A DNA stretch of 64,000 nucleotides from Lithospermum erythrorhizon. Its lineage: Eukaryota; Streptophyta; Magnoliopsida; Boraginales; Boraginaceae. Where the stretch lies: positions 1 through 64,000 of the forward strand of contig JADFUC010000758.1 in NCBI GenBank assembly GCA_019722365.1, given 5' to 3'. The notes under the pieces are model-generated. The model was not told the DNA's origin and did no database searches. It saw nothing but the letters and a program-made list of their open reading frames with translations. Shown piece after piece: positions 11,801 to 24,300 of this stretch. The position numbers were made by a program, and so were the translations under genes. The stretch's first letter is position 1, and every line of letters starts with the position of its first letter.

Positions 11801-14800
11801 AGAATATGGAATTCATCCGCGAATCGTTGGCCTTTAACCCATTTATCATTAGTGGCAGATGGCTCGCCTCACCTGCTTTTCCTCTCCTAAATCATAATAT
11901 TTGCAAAATTTCAACTAACCAGTAACCACCTTCTGAAAACATAAGGCTAGTAGTTGAAATATTTACACTGGTGATTGTCTTTTGTCTCATCTTCCTTTAT
12001 AAAGTATTATCCAACTGCACACATATCATGTAAAATATTTTTATAATAGTTGTGCTAGCACCAAACAAAGAATGATAAACAATGAGTTGAAATATCTAAG
12101 CCTAGGAAACATAAAAATACTGATACTATTTCTTGGAGGCTCAACACTTGATGATGCGGGAACAGTAAGCATTAAATTTCAATGTGTCGAACATGAATAA
12201 CATTTAAGCAATGCTAAATCAGCACTAGTAAGAAAATGAATGTAAGGTATTGACTTACCAGATCTTGAGAAGATTTGTGCTAGTAATCAACAAAGAATGA
12301 TAAACAATGAAGTTGAAATATCTGGGTTTGTAAACATACAAAAAGTACTGATGTACTATTTCTTGGAGGCTCAACACTGATGATGCGGAACAGTAAGCCT
12401 TTTAAATTCTCTAATGTGTCGAACATGAAATAACATTTAAGCAATGCTAACCAGCACTAGTAAGAGAAAAATGAATGTATGTATTGACATCCACAGAAAG
12501 AAACAGTTTACAATCTCCAAGAAGCTTGCTGAGCATTATAAAGCTCTTGAATTCCAATAAATTTCTGTTTAGTCGGACAAATGTAAAAGAAACTCAATAA
12601 GCTCCTAACTCAAGATGCTAGAGGCCAAAATTTGTGTTCGCAGAAGTTTAGTTTTTTTACCTTGTCCTCGATTCTAAATCAAGTTCCATTCGCTCAATTT
12701 TTTCAGCCATTGCCTGATGAATAAAATAATTGAAATTAGCTATAAAAAGTGAAGAAACGATAAAAACAAAGGATTAAAAAGAATCCTCTTCTCTCAGCTC
12801 CTGAGAGATAGCGGTCTTTAGGTATATAGATGCCATTTTTTTTCTCTTGGCATAGACCTCTAAAGATCAGTGTTAAGATTCAGTTATAGTGTTATACATA
12901 AGGGATAAGAAAAACAAATATTTGATATTTCAAATAGTAAATGCACAAATAAAGAGACGTTTTAGTAAATTACCAGCTTGTCGCTCAATTTTCAGCAGAT
13001 AGATCTTTCATCACTGCTGATTTCATCATCTTTGATTTACCTGAAGAAGCTGCGCATGACTCAAAATTAAGTATGAGAATGAGACATTTACCAGAAAAAG
13101 ATCAATTTCTTATCTTTAGTAAACTAAGTTGTAATCCACTTGCCTCAGGTTTGTTCTTTATGTTTTTAGCACGATGAGCATAATCTAAAGTGTTGAGCGT
13201 TTCTTCCAAACACTGTATCGAGGGTGATACAGTAGCAATAATACAAGTCTTTGTTTTACCACCTAACGAATCCCTCAATAGTCTTGTCAATTTGCTATCC
13301 CTGTTAATAGCAGTGAGATAACATTAGAATAATCAGGTTGATCGACTGTACCACTTGAGAAACATTAACACACAATTATGCTATCCCTATATGGAATGTG
13401 ACCAGAGTGATCAACCAAAGTATTTATGACCCGACCAAGGGTTAGCAAGCTCTTGTTAATCTCTCCAGCTTCCCGCGCTCTGCCCTGCAAATTTATTTTA
13501 TGAATATATTTTAGTGTTCTTCCAGAAATGTATGTTATTTTTAATAAATAAGATCACTTTCTTCAGTGGTGTTTATTCAAGCATGAATCATTTCTTTAGT
13601 AAATTTCAAAAGTGGTTTTACCTCTGGCAGAATGAAATATCTCAAGAACCAGCAAGATCAACAAGATCCAGCTCTGATCTACCCCTGGAGTTACCTCCTG
13701 ATGAATTGTGGTTCTAGAATATGAGAGCGACCTGCTTGTTAGTGTCTCAGTTGTTCACTTCTTTTAGCAGAACCTTTTCTAATACATTATATATCCCACT
13801 CATGAAGACACAATCTCTCTCTTCCCAAACTCTAACAAGAACACCACCTTTGCCATCCTCCATCAGAGCTATTGGCTTCTTGGACTTGTCTTCCACAAAT
13901 TTTGGGGCTTCATCAGGACCTAAAAGATCAGTTATCTCCTCATTGTAAAGCTCCAAAAACATAACTTTCATATTGTATTCTGCCTGTTGGGACTCTAATA
14001 TGGTAAAAATTTGCTGAACGGCTCTAGGAATAACACCTGCATCACTTGGATACTCCCCATTCTAGTGGGGGTAAAACTCAAATTAACAATATGCTCTGAG
14101 TAGACTATAGTTTTCCACCGAAGCTGAACTAGACAATGAAAACATTAGTTTCAAGTCCTAGTAGTTTAATTTATGTTGAAATTAAAGTCAAAGATCAGCC
14201 AAAACCAATTAATCAATCAATGAATCATACTTTTTTTCTGGCTCCTCCTTCCATTTAAGCCTCCAGTCCCTTCCGCCCATATGCAAATATCATGGTGCAA
14301 TTATATCCCTCTAAAACTGAACACAACGTCACACCGCCTGATCATGAGGTCCTGCCTAGAATCTGAATTACACATTATATTTCAGTCCGAGATATATTCA
14401 CCAATATAGTAATTTACAACAAATGTGATGAGTGATTCATTGCATAGAGTGCTCAAACATCATCTAAGAGATTCAACATACAGTAATTCAATTCAACATA
14501 GTAAGTCATAAATAATGGGAAGAGTATGAACCTTATCACAAATAAAATTTCATCAATCTGCTTATTAGCAATAGTCTGAACTGCACTAACTTCTCTTCTA
14601 CCCTCATTGCAAGAAATCACCACAGTGTAATCCCTCGCCTCATCGTCATAATCGCCTGTGAACATCGTCAACATTTTCTAAATCCAAACTCATCAAATTA
14701 GTTTATCAAAGAATTTGATAGTCAACTGCATGACTTGAATGTTCACACCTTTCTTTATCATGGTGCTTCATACTACCATTTCCCTCAATCGATCTTAGAT

Positions 14801-14844
14801 CTCTTGCGCCTTTTTCAGTGGATTGGCAGTATCCTCCTCTCCAT
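8817..14844 (-). pseudogene. kinesin-5 (BimC/Eg5, KRP125-type) gene, intron-containing, frame-broken
   Basis: Kinesin-5 proteins are homotetrameric plus-end motors that hold the spindle and phragmoplast together. Most of the ~1,000-residue protein is present in order. The likely start is ATG at 14844, then EKGARDLRSIEGN (~14800), VVISCNEGRREVSAVQ (~14600), VLEGYNC (~14310), a damaged P-loop (14252-14280), FLELYNEEITDLL (~13950), [13 protein letters not shown] (~13450), [20 protein letters not shown] (~13280), [12 protein letters not shown] (~13150), MAEKIERMELDLES (~12690), LTQQL (~11385), a coiled-coil LEQQLKEMEED (~11330), FFNTSDVHASKLNQIVDE (~10660), REMSS-like MQNSTSCVKTEW (~9750), and the tail SIEELRTPAFEDLLKSFWD (~8930), ending at TGA 8817-8819. 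Exons are separated by introns, so this is not a retrocopy. Most exons need 1-2 base shifts to stay in frame, and the P-loop carries an in-frame TAA. It is probably a pseudogene, unless the sequence itself is faulty. Confidence 0.85.
12051..12490. repeat. tandem duplication inside a kinesin intron
   Basis: Two adjacent copies, ~12051-12258 and ~12276-12490 (period ~225 bp), both start with TGTGCTAG and both contain 'tatttcttggaggctcaaca' and 'aacatttaagcaatgct'. The copies differ mainly by single-base length changes (cacttgat/cactgat, gcgggaa/gcggaa, gaataac/gaaataac), with fewer substitutions. Confidence 0.85.
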
Positions 14845-15130
14845 TAAGTTCATTCATGTTCATTTGAGAGTACTATCATACATTTCTCAAATCTGATACA
14901 ACTAAAACACAATGTATACCTAAAAGCACAAAAAAACAATAAATTCAAATGCACTATAATTGGGTTTTGAATAAATGAGTAAAATTTGAATCTTTCAGCT
15001 AAATCACTTGATCAAACATAATTCACTTGATTTTTTTCCAAATCTGATACATGTAAAACATAATTTATACTGAAAAAATCAAACCCAAATCCACTATAAT
15101 TGTCTCTAAATGCCCAAAATTGAATCTTTT
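14757..15130 (-). repeat. kinesin-5 first exon and upstream DNA, copy 1 (uninterrupted)
   Basis: This segment holds the kinesin start region (ATG 14844, then EKGARDLRS) and about 290 bp of upstream DNA. It matches 44985-45233 plus 52484-52625 in the same orientation. Shared blocks include 'cgatcttagatctc', 'gcgcctttttcagt', 'ctaaaacacaatgtatacct', 'caaatgcactataattgggt' and 'atttgaatctttcagctaa'. It therefore serves as the empty-site reference for the LINE insertion at 45234. Confidence 0.85.
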
Positions 15131-16101
15131 TCAGCAAACTCACTTTGATACAAACACATAAAAACAATCGATCATTGCACTAAAAATTGAAGAAAATAGA
15201 AACAAAAACCCTAAACACCTTTACAAATGTGAGCGAATATACACTTTATTTTGTGCTGATGGCAAAATGAGTTAAACGTCAATCTGAAATATATATTATT
15301 TATAAATACTTACTGTGAACTTAAATGACAATTAGATGAGCTACAGCAGATAGTAATGAAGATTAATTAAAAACGATGATTTTATATAAATTATTATGGA
15401 GAGAGGATGATATAAACTGAAGAGGAAAGAGATTATGATTTTGTGACGTTAGAGAGATTCTTGAATGTCTGACAGAGAAGAGACAAGAGAAATTTAAGTG
15501 TCGGACAAACCTTAGGCTCCTGCTCAAATATTAAAAATGTCTTTTACCGTTGTAAATTAAAATGGAAAAAAAACCATTGTTTATGTTTTAGGTGAGATTT
15601 TGAAATTGAAATGGTGTATGAATTATCGAGCTTAGCAAGCTATGTTTAATATTTTAATTATAAAACATTGTTTGAAATGTGGTGTATGAATTATCGCCTC
15701 AAACTCCTGCCTAATTGATCGGAACATGTGATGCATTTTTGAAATTATTTTAGTTTGTTTGTAAATTGCAGGTTCTTATCCAATTCAACTGACTGTTTAT
15801 GAATATCGCAACTCAAACATCCAACCCAAAGTGACTCTCTTCAACTCTTGTTGTAGTATTTGTTGATACTAACTTGGGCGCCCGCATCGACACCCATCAC
15901 CAATGCTATATGAGGTTATCTCGAGATTGCATCTCTAGTCAGCTCCCATACATGGGGCCTAGCAAAGCCTGCTAACCCCAATAATTACATTACCTCGATT
16001 CAAAGAACAATTGTTTGTTACCGCTAGTGATCGAACTCCATCGCCATGCCAGCAGGCGCATCCCACGTCCACAGCTACCGTGGGACTCATGTAGATTCCT
16101 A
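15131..16101. other. kinesin upstream DNA and unassigned sequence
   Basis: 15131-15780 is AT-rich kinesin 5'-flanking DNA without coding signal. From ~15850 to ~16100 composition changes to a much less AT-rich stretch (GGGCGCCCGCATCGACACCC near 15880, and ATCGAACTCCATCGCC near 16025). On the minus strand the latter resembles a pol III B box (GGAGTTCGATCAC), so a tRNA-derived SINE or LTR debris is possible, but I could not find a matching A box at a sensible distance. Confidence 0.35.
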
Positions 16102-18803
16102 TGCTGGAATTCCATTATTTGATTATCTCCTCCCTTCTAGGAGTTATCATAATCAAGACCCACTGGACTTTCGCCGCACTATTTCCTTAAGTTCGGTCTA
16201 ACTGTGATATATCTCTGTACTTGGTAGATGCCTTCTATTTTTAGATGCTTTGAAGACTTGAGCCCAAGAAAAGACATAGTCTTACTTGTGTTCTAGTTTC
16301 ATAAATTATAGATATTCCCTATGAGTTTGTTCATTACACACAAATACATGTATTTGAGAAAATCTGTCCTAGAATAAGACAGTCTTTTAATATTATCAAA
16401 GAACATAGTTTTGTTCTCAAGAACTTAGAGAGTTATCTATGAAGTCCTGAGAGCTTGGTTGAGATTTTCGGTATAAGAAAATACCTCACCAGAAGTGGTA
16501 GGGCTTGCAAAATTTGTTAGTGATTCTCATAGTAACAGACGTACCTTTCGTGATTGGTGGGGAACCCAGATAAAATTCTTGTGTCCGTTTATTTCGCATT
16601 TAAATTTTGTCGCTTTTATTATTGGTGTCCTGGAAGTGATTTAGGGTCTTTAAATCCTCTAACACCGTATCGAGTCACATTGGTCGAATTAGTCAATAAC
16701 GTATACGTCAGAGAGAAAATTCATTGAATCGATTTGGCCACATCGAAGATGTACGAGGATTATCAGACGAGCATTTAATGTTCCACTGTGGAGGCTCTCG
16801 AGAAGCATTTTCATTTAGGATGAATGATGAATTTGACAGATGCAGTCTTCAAGGACGACTTGTTTGTCAAGAAACGTTTGTTGCTAATATCAAGCAAGGA
16901 GACCACCACAGCGCCTGGCTTAAGCAAGCCATATATGTCTGCATTTGGTAAAACCTTCAATAATATGGTGCCTCTCATGTGAAAAATCAGTAGTACACCC
17001 ATATTAGATATCTTAACATTTCAATAAGATTATTAATCAACTACCGACGGCGTACGTTAATGTTGATGATGAGATGTAAGGCCTGATTTTGTTATTTGCT
17101 ACCCGAAAGTCGGGAGCCAACGAGGGCGGGCGGTTAGTAATCACTAGAAAAACAGTTGAACTTAAGGCTTGTGTGTGAGATCCTGGTGTTAAATGTAAGT
17201 GAAGTGTGCTATGGTTCTCGCATGCAGGGGAAGAGGAAGAACGGAGACAGTTTTGGAAGAAAGCGCGGGAGATCACGTAGTGTAGAAGCAATTCCTGATC
17301 TTATGGGTCGTTAAAAGACGCACAATATGAAATAAACAAGAAAGCCAATCTGTGATGCTCACGTTTGTCGAGCCATTATTCTAACGCTTTGGTTTTATCC
17401 TCAGAATGCTTCCATGATTCCGGATGAGAGATTCTGAGCTTTCACTTCATTTATTTAAATGGCAATCATGCCTCTGGACCTGTCAGCTCGATGAAGAGTA
17501 CGGAGACGAAATCAAGCTGTTCTAATGAAGTCTTTCCGAAACCTAATAAAAGTGAGGTATGTTCCAAATTAGGAATAGCTTTAATTTCGGTGAGTCAAAT
17601 TGAATGGCGATGGTTATCAACTACTTTTTAAAGATGGTAACTCGAAGGTTGTTCGGGAGCAATGGTAATAGCAAAAGTGGCGTAAGCTGTGACTTATACC
17701 CTGACGTGTTCTCGTAAGAGGTCAAGAGAGGATCCGGGTGCGAGAAAAGGTGTGAGGTTCGACATGGGAGTTTCAGAGATGCTGATCACGCTGGTGAAAT
17801 TCCCCGCTTTCGATGTGCCATAGTGTTCCCGGAGACTCGGTGAGTTAGCAAAATGAAGACGATCAAGGTCGTGAAGATACACCTAACCCGATGTAATGTA
17901 ATACTGCTTGGTGACGTTCGAGGCCGGTTGAACTTCAAAGTTACAACCTGGGCTCGGTGGTTGCATGAACTAACTGAAAGTTAGCGAGCGGTTTCAAAGT
18001 CAAACCCCCGATTCGTTAACTTCATGAAAAAGTTATCAAACATCGGTGGTCAGTCTAATTAGGATCAAAGGAAGTCGCCGAAGTGGAATGAGAAGGTGTA
18101 AAGAGAGAAATTGATGACCAATTCAAACTTAGAGGTTTTCCAAGTGTCTGGCCTAAGATCAGCGAAGATCGTTAAGGCAAATGCAGAGTGATTGTCTCAA
18201 ATGAAAGGGAAAGTTCAGTCTTAAAGTAATGGCTATTCTAGATTCTCTTCGCTAGTCAAGTCAGTGTCGTTCAGTTCGATCGAAAAGAAGATACCTGGTC
18301 GACAGTCAGACATGAACCTAGTGTCATGAATGGTGCTCAGCACGGGTGATCCAAATTTGTCTTCGTTGGGAGATTGTTGGAATCAAGCACCTAATTGCAT
18401 CGCTCTTTGGCTCTAATTATTTTCCTTATTTGAGTCTAACTAGATATATCTCAAATTATAGGTTCTCTATTTTTAATAGCTGAAATATCATTCTTCATTC
18501 CAAGAAAAGACATACCTTTACTAGACCATAGTTTTTGTTCCTTGAAGAACTCATCTGTGGCCTGTATTCTTCTGAGGTGCAACACCAACATAGATTGTAT
18601 TGCATGGTGGCCTCAGAATCTATCCTCTTCTCCATGGTTTATTAGTGATTCCTAAAGAGTAAATGTGACGCACCTTTCTGCATTTGTAAACCTCCTTATA
18701 AAAATTTTGGTGGTCCTGCTTATTCCGCATTTAAATTTCGTCGCTTTTATTGATTGCTTGAAACTCCGAAAAGCTTGATTTAAAGTGGCCTTAAATCCTA
18801 ATG
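16102..18803. mobile_element. degenerate short LTR retroelement
   Basis: Two direct repeats bound it. The left copy, ~16102-16664, starts TGCTGGAATTC; the right copy, ~18375-18803, starts TGTTGGAATCAAG. Shared blocks are 'tatttcctta..gtctaact..gatatatctc', 'ctatttttaa/ag', 'ccaagaaaagacata', 'cgcatttaaatttTgtcgct' and 'ttaaatcct'. The ~1.7 kb between them has a less AT-rich composition than the flanks but shows no gag, protease, integrase or reverse transcriptase motif I can recognise. The small size suggests a non-autonomous or internally deleted element. The repeats are quite diverged, so insertion is old. Strand was not determined. Confidence 0.5.
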
Positions 18804-19084
18804 TGGGCTATCTTCTTTGATTGTGACAAACACAATTTTAAGTGTTCGGGCTGTGTCAATTAATATAGTTATAAAATACGAGTATTCTCTCACAACGAAT
18901 TAATAAGGTTAGTTTTATTCTTAATTTAACTAACTAATATGTTCAGTATGAATTTCTTATTTAGACTACTCAACTAAATTGACTAAAAATTTAAATTAAT
19001 TAAACTAATTAAATGCAAAAGTAGTGGATTTTAATTAATAATGCAAAAAATAGTCAGGGCACACGACTTCGTTGGATCGTCAAA

Positions 19085-19700
19085 CTTATTTAATTAAAAT
19101 AATAATAATAATAAAATAAAATAAAAACAATAATAAAATAAAAATAATAATAAAAATGATAATAATAAAAATAATAATACATTAAAAATAATCATATTGT
19201 TTAATAAATAAAATAATAATAATAAATAGTTAATGAAATTAATAATAACACAAGTAATAATAATAAAAATATTAATAATAATAATAAAAACAAAATAATA
19301 ATAACAATAAGATAAATAATAACAATAATAATAAATATAAATAATAGTCAAAAACATAATAATAATAAAATAATAATAATAACAAAAGTAATAATAACAA
19401 AAAATATTAATAAATAATAATAATAACAAAGATAATAATAAAATAAGATAAATAATAAAAATAATAATAAATATAAATATAAATAACAAAATAATAATAA
19501 ATAAATAACAAAATAATAATAATAAATAAATAACATAATAATAACAATAATGTAAAAAAATATAATAATAATAATAATAAACAAAAAACAATTATAATTA
19601 TATTTAATAATAAGAAGGTTGTTAAGAAGAAGAATTAATAATTATAATTATTATTATTATAATTATTATTATTATAATTAATGATAATAATAACTATAAT
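19085..19700. repeat. AAT-rich low-complexity tract
   Basis: About 600 bp of imperfect (AAT)n/(AATA)n with interspersed AAC, ending in TTA/ATTATA repeats near 19640-19690. The long open frames readable across it on the minus strand (all Tyr, Ile, Leu, Phe) arise because TTATTATTA contains no stop in these frames; they are not genes. Confidence 0.9.
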
Positions 19701-21949
19701 AATTATACAATTAATAATATATTTTAGTAACTGCTATTTGTTTTATTCATATTAATATTATTTTCATATGTATAAAATTATTAATACAATCAATTTAAAG
19801 CTTTTTTCAACTAATCTAAATATTTTATCTATACTAAATTATATCCATTCTACTTTCAATTTTCAATTTTTAATTTTCGCTTATTTAACAAAGAGCCTAG
19901 TTGAGGACCTGAGGATTGGACTACCTTCCAAATTGGCCGGAACATGGTTTGATACTTCGATAACTCGAAATCAAAGACCACGTCTAATACTTAATGTAGT
20001 GGATAATAGTAATATATGTTTTGTTGCTAAAAGTTACGATTGAGACAATTTGATTTATGAGTTTGAATATTAATCGATAATGAAGCCATGAGTGGGAGCT
20101 TTCTCCACTGGTTGGCAAATGAAAGGGAAGGTGCGCTCCAAGGACGTTTCAATGGTCTTATCAAAAGGAAGTTCTACTTTTTTAATAGCATATAAATTAC
20201 TGATATAAATAGAATATAATACTCTCCTTGGTGATATAGATGGAGATGATTAAAGATGTTTAATTGATTTTCAAAAATAAAAATTAATAAATTTTTGCAT
20301 TTATTAATATATATTTTTATTTGAATCAATTTGTCTGTCTTTCTTATTCAATAGTAGATTACATTCTTTTGATTAACGCAAAATGTTGAGGAGAAATTTG
20401 TAAGGTATGTTAACATATGTCATTCCATGGCTTTTCATCACATTTTAAAAATACTTGAATCTAAAGTTGAAACATCATCCATCTAAATGAATTAATTAGG
20501 CGACGCCATGTCAGTATTTTGCAGCTTTGTTATGTTGATTAGTTATTATAATTATAAAAAGTAACATAAAATTATGTAGCTTTGTTGGCAATGATCAATA
20601 AGGTACCAGTGTTTAACATAAATCAGAAGAAAAAATAAAGTGCTATCGAATAAATATACTTATATATTTTAAAGAGCCACTTCCCAAGATCTGTCCCTCA
20701 TCTCATGCCCTTTCTCATCCTTACCTTTATAAGACATCAGATTCTCACGACATGAAATCACAAGAGCATTATAATCAACACCCAACACATATAATATTTT
20801 TGAGACACCAAACGACGCTTACAGTTAGACACAGACGATCTTCTGAAACTCCTAAAAACTACGAAATCATAAAATCAAAATATTCTCTACATATTTTGAA
20901 CTTTATTGTCTAAAAACTAAATTTCATACTTAAATCGTCAAAATTCTTCCATTTACCTTTTTATTTGTTAATAAAAGTTTATTTCAATGCATCATCATCT
21001 TTGTATCAAGATAAAAAAAGATCAATTTACTTCCTATTTTCCGTTCTTGTTATTTATAATTTTTATTCTTTTGTTGTCTGTTATGTATCTTTTCTTAGTG
21101 TATCATTCTTTGTTTATTAGTCTTATAGTTAGTCACTCATAATTTGGCTTTCAAATTAATAATTATTCTCAACTAAAATAATATTAAGTATCTTCTAAAT
21201 AATTTTATTTGCCTAAATTAAAAAACTATTATGCATAGTTTAAAGAAAATAATATGAATCATATTGTTTATTTCATCCGTAATTAATTTTTATGAACTTA
21301 CCCAAAGATAAATGTGAAGTTTAAGTTTTCATAATGATCAAAGTATTAGTCTTCAATTATGTCTTCAAATGTGAATTCTTTAGCTTTGTTTGATATGTCT
21401 CAGCATTTTGACGTATTATTTACGCCTCGATATTGATTGAAGATTTCTCCATTATTTTCTAATTAATTATCTTGTTATATTTATTTAACATTCAATAAGA
21501 AACAAAGAAACAATATAAATTAATGTGATATCTAGTGAAAATTAATAATATAAAAGTTGTAATACATATCTAATTAGATATAAATTACTAACTGAAATAT
21601 CCATATCATTGTTTGAATACAAAATTTAAAAACAAAATAGTTTGCTCAAATTATATATATAATGAGAATATAATATGAAAACTTTATATAATAATTGGAT
21701 ATTATTTGTATTATTTAATTTTAAAAAACAGAACAAAACCTAGTTTAGAAGAGACCTATTAATAGTTTTATAAAATATAAGGTGAAATATGTATAAAATA
21801 TAATTAAAATTATTATAGTAGTAAATCTAATAATAATAATTTAAAATAGCATGAAGCTTTCTTAAAAATAAAATCAATACATCAAGTCAAGTTACTATTT
21901 GTAATTATTATTTATGTATATATTAGTAACAAAATATATCTTAATAAGT
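19700..21949. other. AT-rich intergenic stretch
   Basis: A single open frame at 19768-20043 has no recognisable domain. The region ~19890-20160 (CCTAGTTGAGGACCTGAGG and onward) is less AT-rich than its surroundings and could be transposon debris. No gene, RNA or defined element is seen in the rest. Confidence 0.35.
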
Positions 21950-24300
21950 AAGAGGACCCACCCTACCGAGTCGCATCACCGAGGTTGGGAATCGCTATCA
22001 ACTCAGAGTATCCGAAGTCACCAATCACGGCCGACATCTGAACACCGTTTTAAAACCCCACAAAACCTCATACAATGATGAAACAAAAATAGCTTGAAAA
22101 CCGAAAACGTTTATTTAAGTTTTAACCATCATGGCGTTCTAGTCAACCCAAACATAAATAACATCACAGAACCTAAAATACAAAATGTCTTATAACAATT
22201 TCAAACCAAAATAAAAACAACTGTTTACATCAAAACTAAATAGAAAACAAGGGGATCAGCCGAGGATCCTAGCTAAATTGGGCCGCTCACCTAAATGGAA
22301 TCAACGCACTGCCAACCTGTCACCTTCCTGAGGACACCAACTGGGTGGGGAGGAATTCAAAGCCTTTATTGCCTACGGAACTGATCACCCTGGACCAGAA
22401 CTCCACCAAGGTCCGAATGAACATACAATATAGAATACATACTCATACCTATCTATATATATATATATACACCTAGTCTCTATCAATAAACGCAATGTGC
22501 ATATCAATACATAATAAAAGTAAATCATCAGTCATTCTAATAAATATATCGTAAACAATGCATAACTTGCGATATTCAATCAAAAAGACACGCCAAGCAA
22601 TCTCAATTTAAAATAATGGGCATCCCATCCAACACATTACTATAGACTCACAAGTAATGAACACAAAAGTGAAATCACAACACACAGTACATAACAAACC
22701 ATCCTCCGATCTCCCAACAACGCCATAATATATAACAACTCGCCTTTTCCGGCAGCTCAACATCAATATATATATGTGTGTAACTACTCTCTCGCCTTTT
22801 CCCGGCAGCTCACCCTCAACAATTCCCAACAACATCTCAACAACATCACAAAACACACGCATATAATATCGTGCACACAACAAGCAATGGGCCTCAATGT
22901 ATCCTACCACACACAAAGTCTAAATCAGCATAAAACCCTGCAGACTTAATGTAGATATCACTGTATACTTCCAAAGACACATCCTTACCGCTTTCAACAT
23001 GGATACTGTATACCACAAACACGTACATACTCAAGATTTCACTAAAAACACACATAAGTTCAACACAATATCCTCTTAATCAACTACACAAGAACTCACA
23101 CAACCGAGGTTAGATTCACACTATACAATAATGGTACACAATACAGATATATATCACACCTCAATTTACCATACGTAACATCCAAACATAAGTAAATTAA
23201 CAAACGAGCGATATCCCCACTAAGCAGACACTAGCGCCTCTACCAATCAATCCTCACGCTAGTCCCACGTCCCAAGTCTGAACAGATACATTACACAAAT
23301 AATGTCACTACTCGAAATCATTTAACCCGTTTTTATCCAAATTTGGCACCATTCTTTACTCATTTAAAATTATAATCTATGCTTGCAAAGCCTCCAAGCA
23401 TGCTTCTCGGGACAAGAAAATTTATCAACCTCTGCTTCCCTGGCTCTGTCCAATAACTCCCCATCCTGGTATTCAAATTCCTAAATATTCCACAAATTAA
23501 TCTCGTAGTCCTCCTATTTTACCTTCTCTCTCAACTAATTTAAAAACCCCTAATCCTAAATCAATTCAATCACCACCTCACCTATTTATTCCCAACACCT
23601 ATCGCTCATATTCAGTAGATCTCAAAACAACTCATTATTAATCCAATAACGTATTATTTAATACCCTAATTTACATAATTATCACATTTTATAAAATCAA
23701 CCTCACAGATCATTCAACTCTAATCACTAAACCAATGTTTCTACCCCTAAATTATCAATCATTCTCCATTGCTATATCGCAATTTAGGCCTAGGCAAATT
23801 CTGGGTAAACAATAATTCATCCAAAGCCAACCAATCTTAAAAAGTCAACTGCCCTAAACACCCAAAATTTATCAATTAAACATCATATTTCAATCCTAGA
23901 AGAACAACTAATATACAACCTAAGAATCAAATGAATAAAATCAAATTCTCAAAAGTCAACAAAAGTCAAAAGTGTGGGATTTCACAAATACTTAAAGAAG
24001 CAATCTTTTTACCTCAAACGAATGGAATGACGAGGGTGGTAAACTTCTCCAAAGTTTGGGGCGTTCCAAAGCTCAGAATTGGTGGAAGAAATTTGAAGAT
24101 GAAAATCAAAAAATGGGAGGGGGTCTGCCACACGGCTGGAAGGAAAAGGAAAACCCCATTTTGGCTCGGCTTAAATGGACTATCCTAATTGGGCCTAGAA
24201 GTTCGATAGCCCAAAAGTTCTGAACTCGCTCGATTCTTCCAAGTGAACTTAATTCGACAACAACTTCCCAAACATACACATGCAAAAATAGTGCTTCCAA
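21950..24300. other. less AT-rich block of unknown origin, probably a retroelement LTR or fragment
   Basis: Composition shifts abruptly near 21950 (GGACCCACCCTACCGAGTCG) from AT-rich DNA to a C-rich plus strand with many CCAAC/CACAC motifs, and back again near 24300. Near 22735-22760 and 22790-22815 the phrase 'tcgccttttcc(c)ggcagctca' occurs twice. There are no tRNA primer-binding, RT or integrase motifs. Such strand-biased, stop-containing blocks are typical of long LTRs or non-autonomous elements, but I found no second copy in the window to prove it. Confidence 0.35.

Noticed and set aside
19094..19591. Long minus-strand open frames made of Tyr, Leu, Ile and Phe
   Set aside because: They arise from the AAT/TTA tract, which contains few stops in these frames. 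The composition is not protein-like, and two frames overlap over the same repeat.
22608..22916. 102-codon minus-strand open frame
   Set aside because: It lies in the strand-biased 22-24 kb island with no domain, no splice context and no signal peptide other than chance Cys/Val richness.
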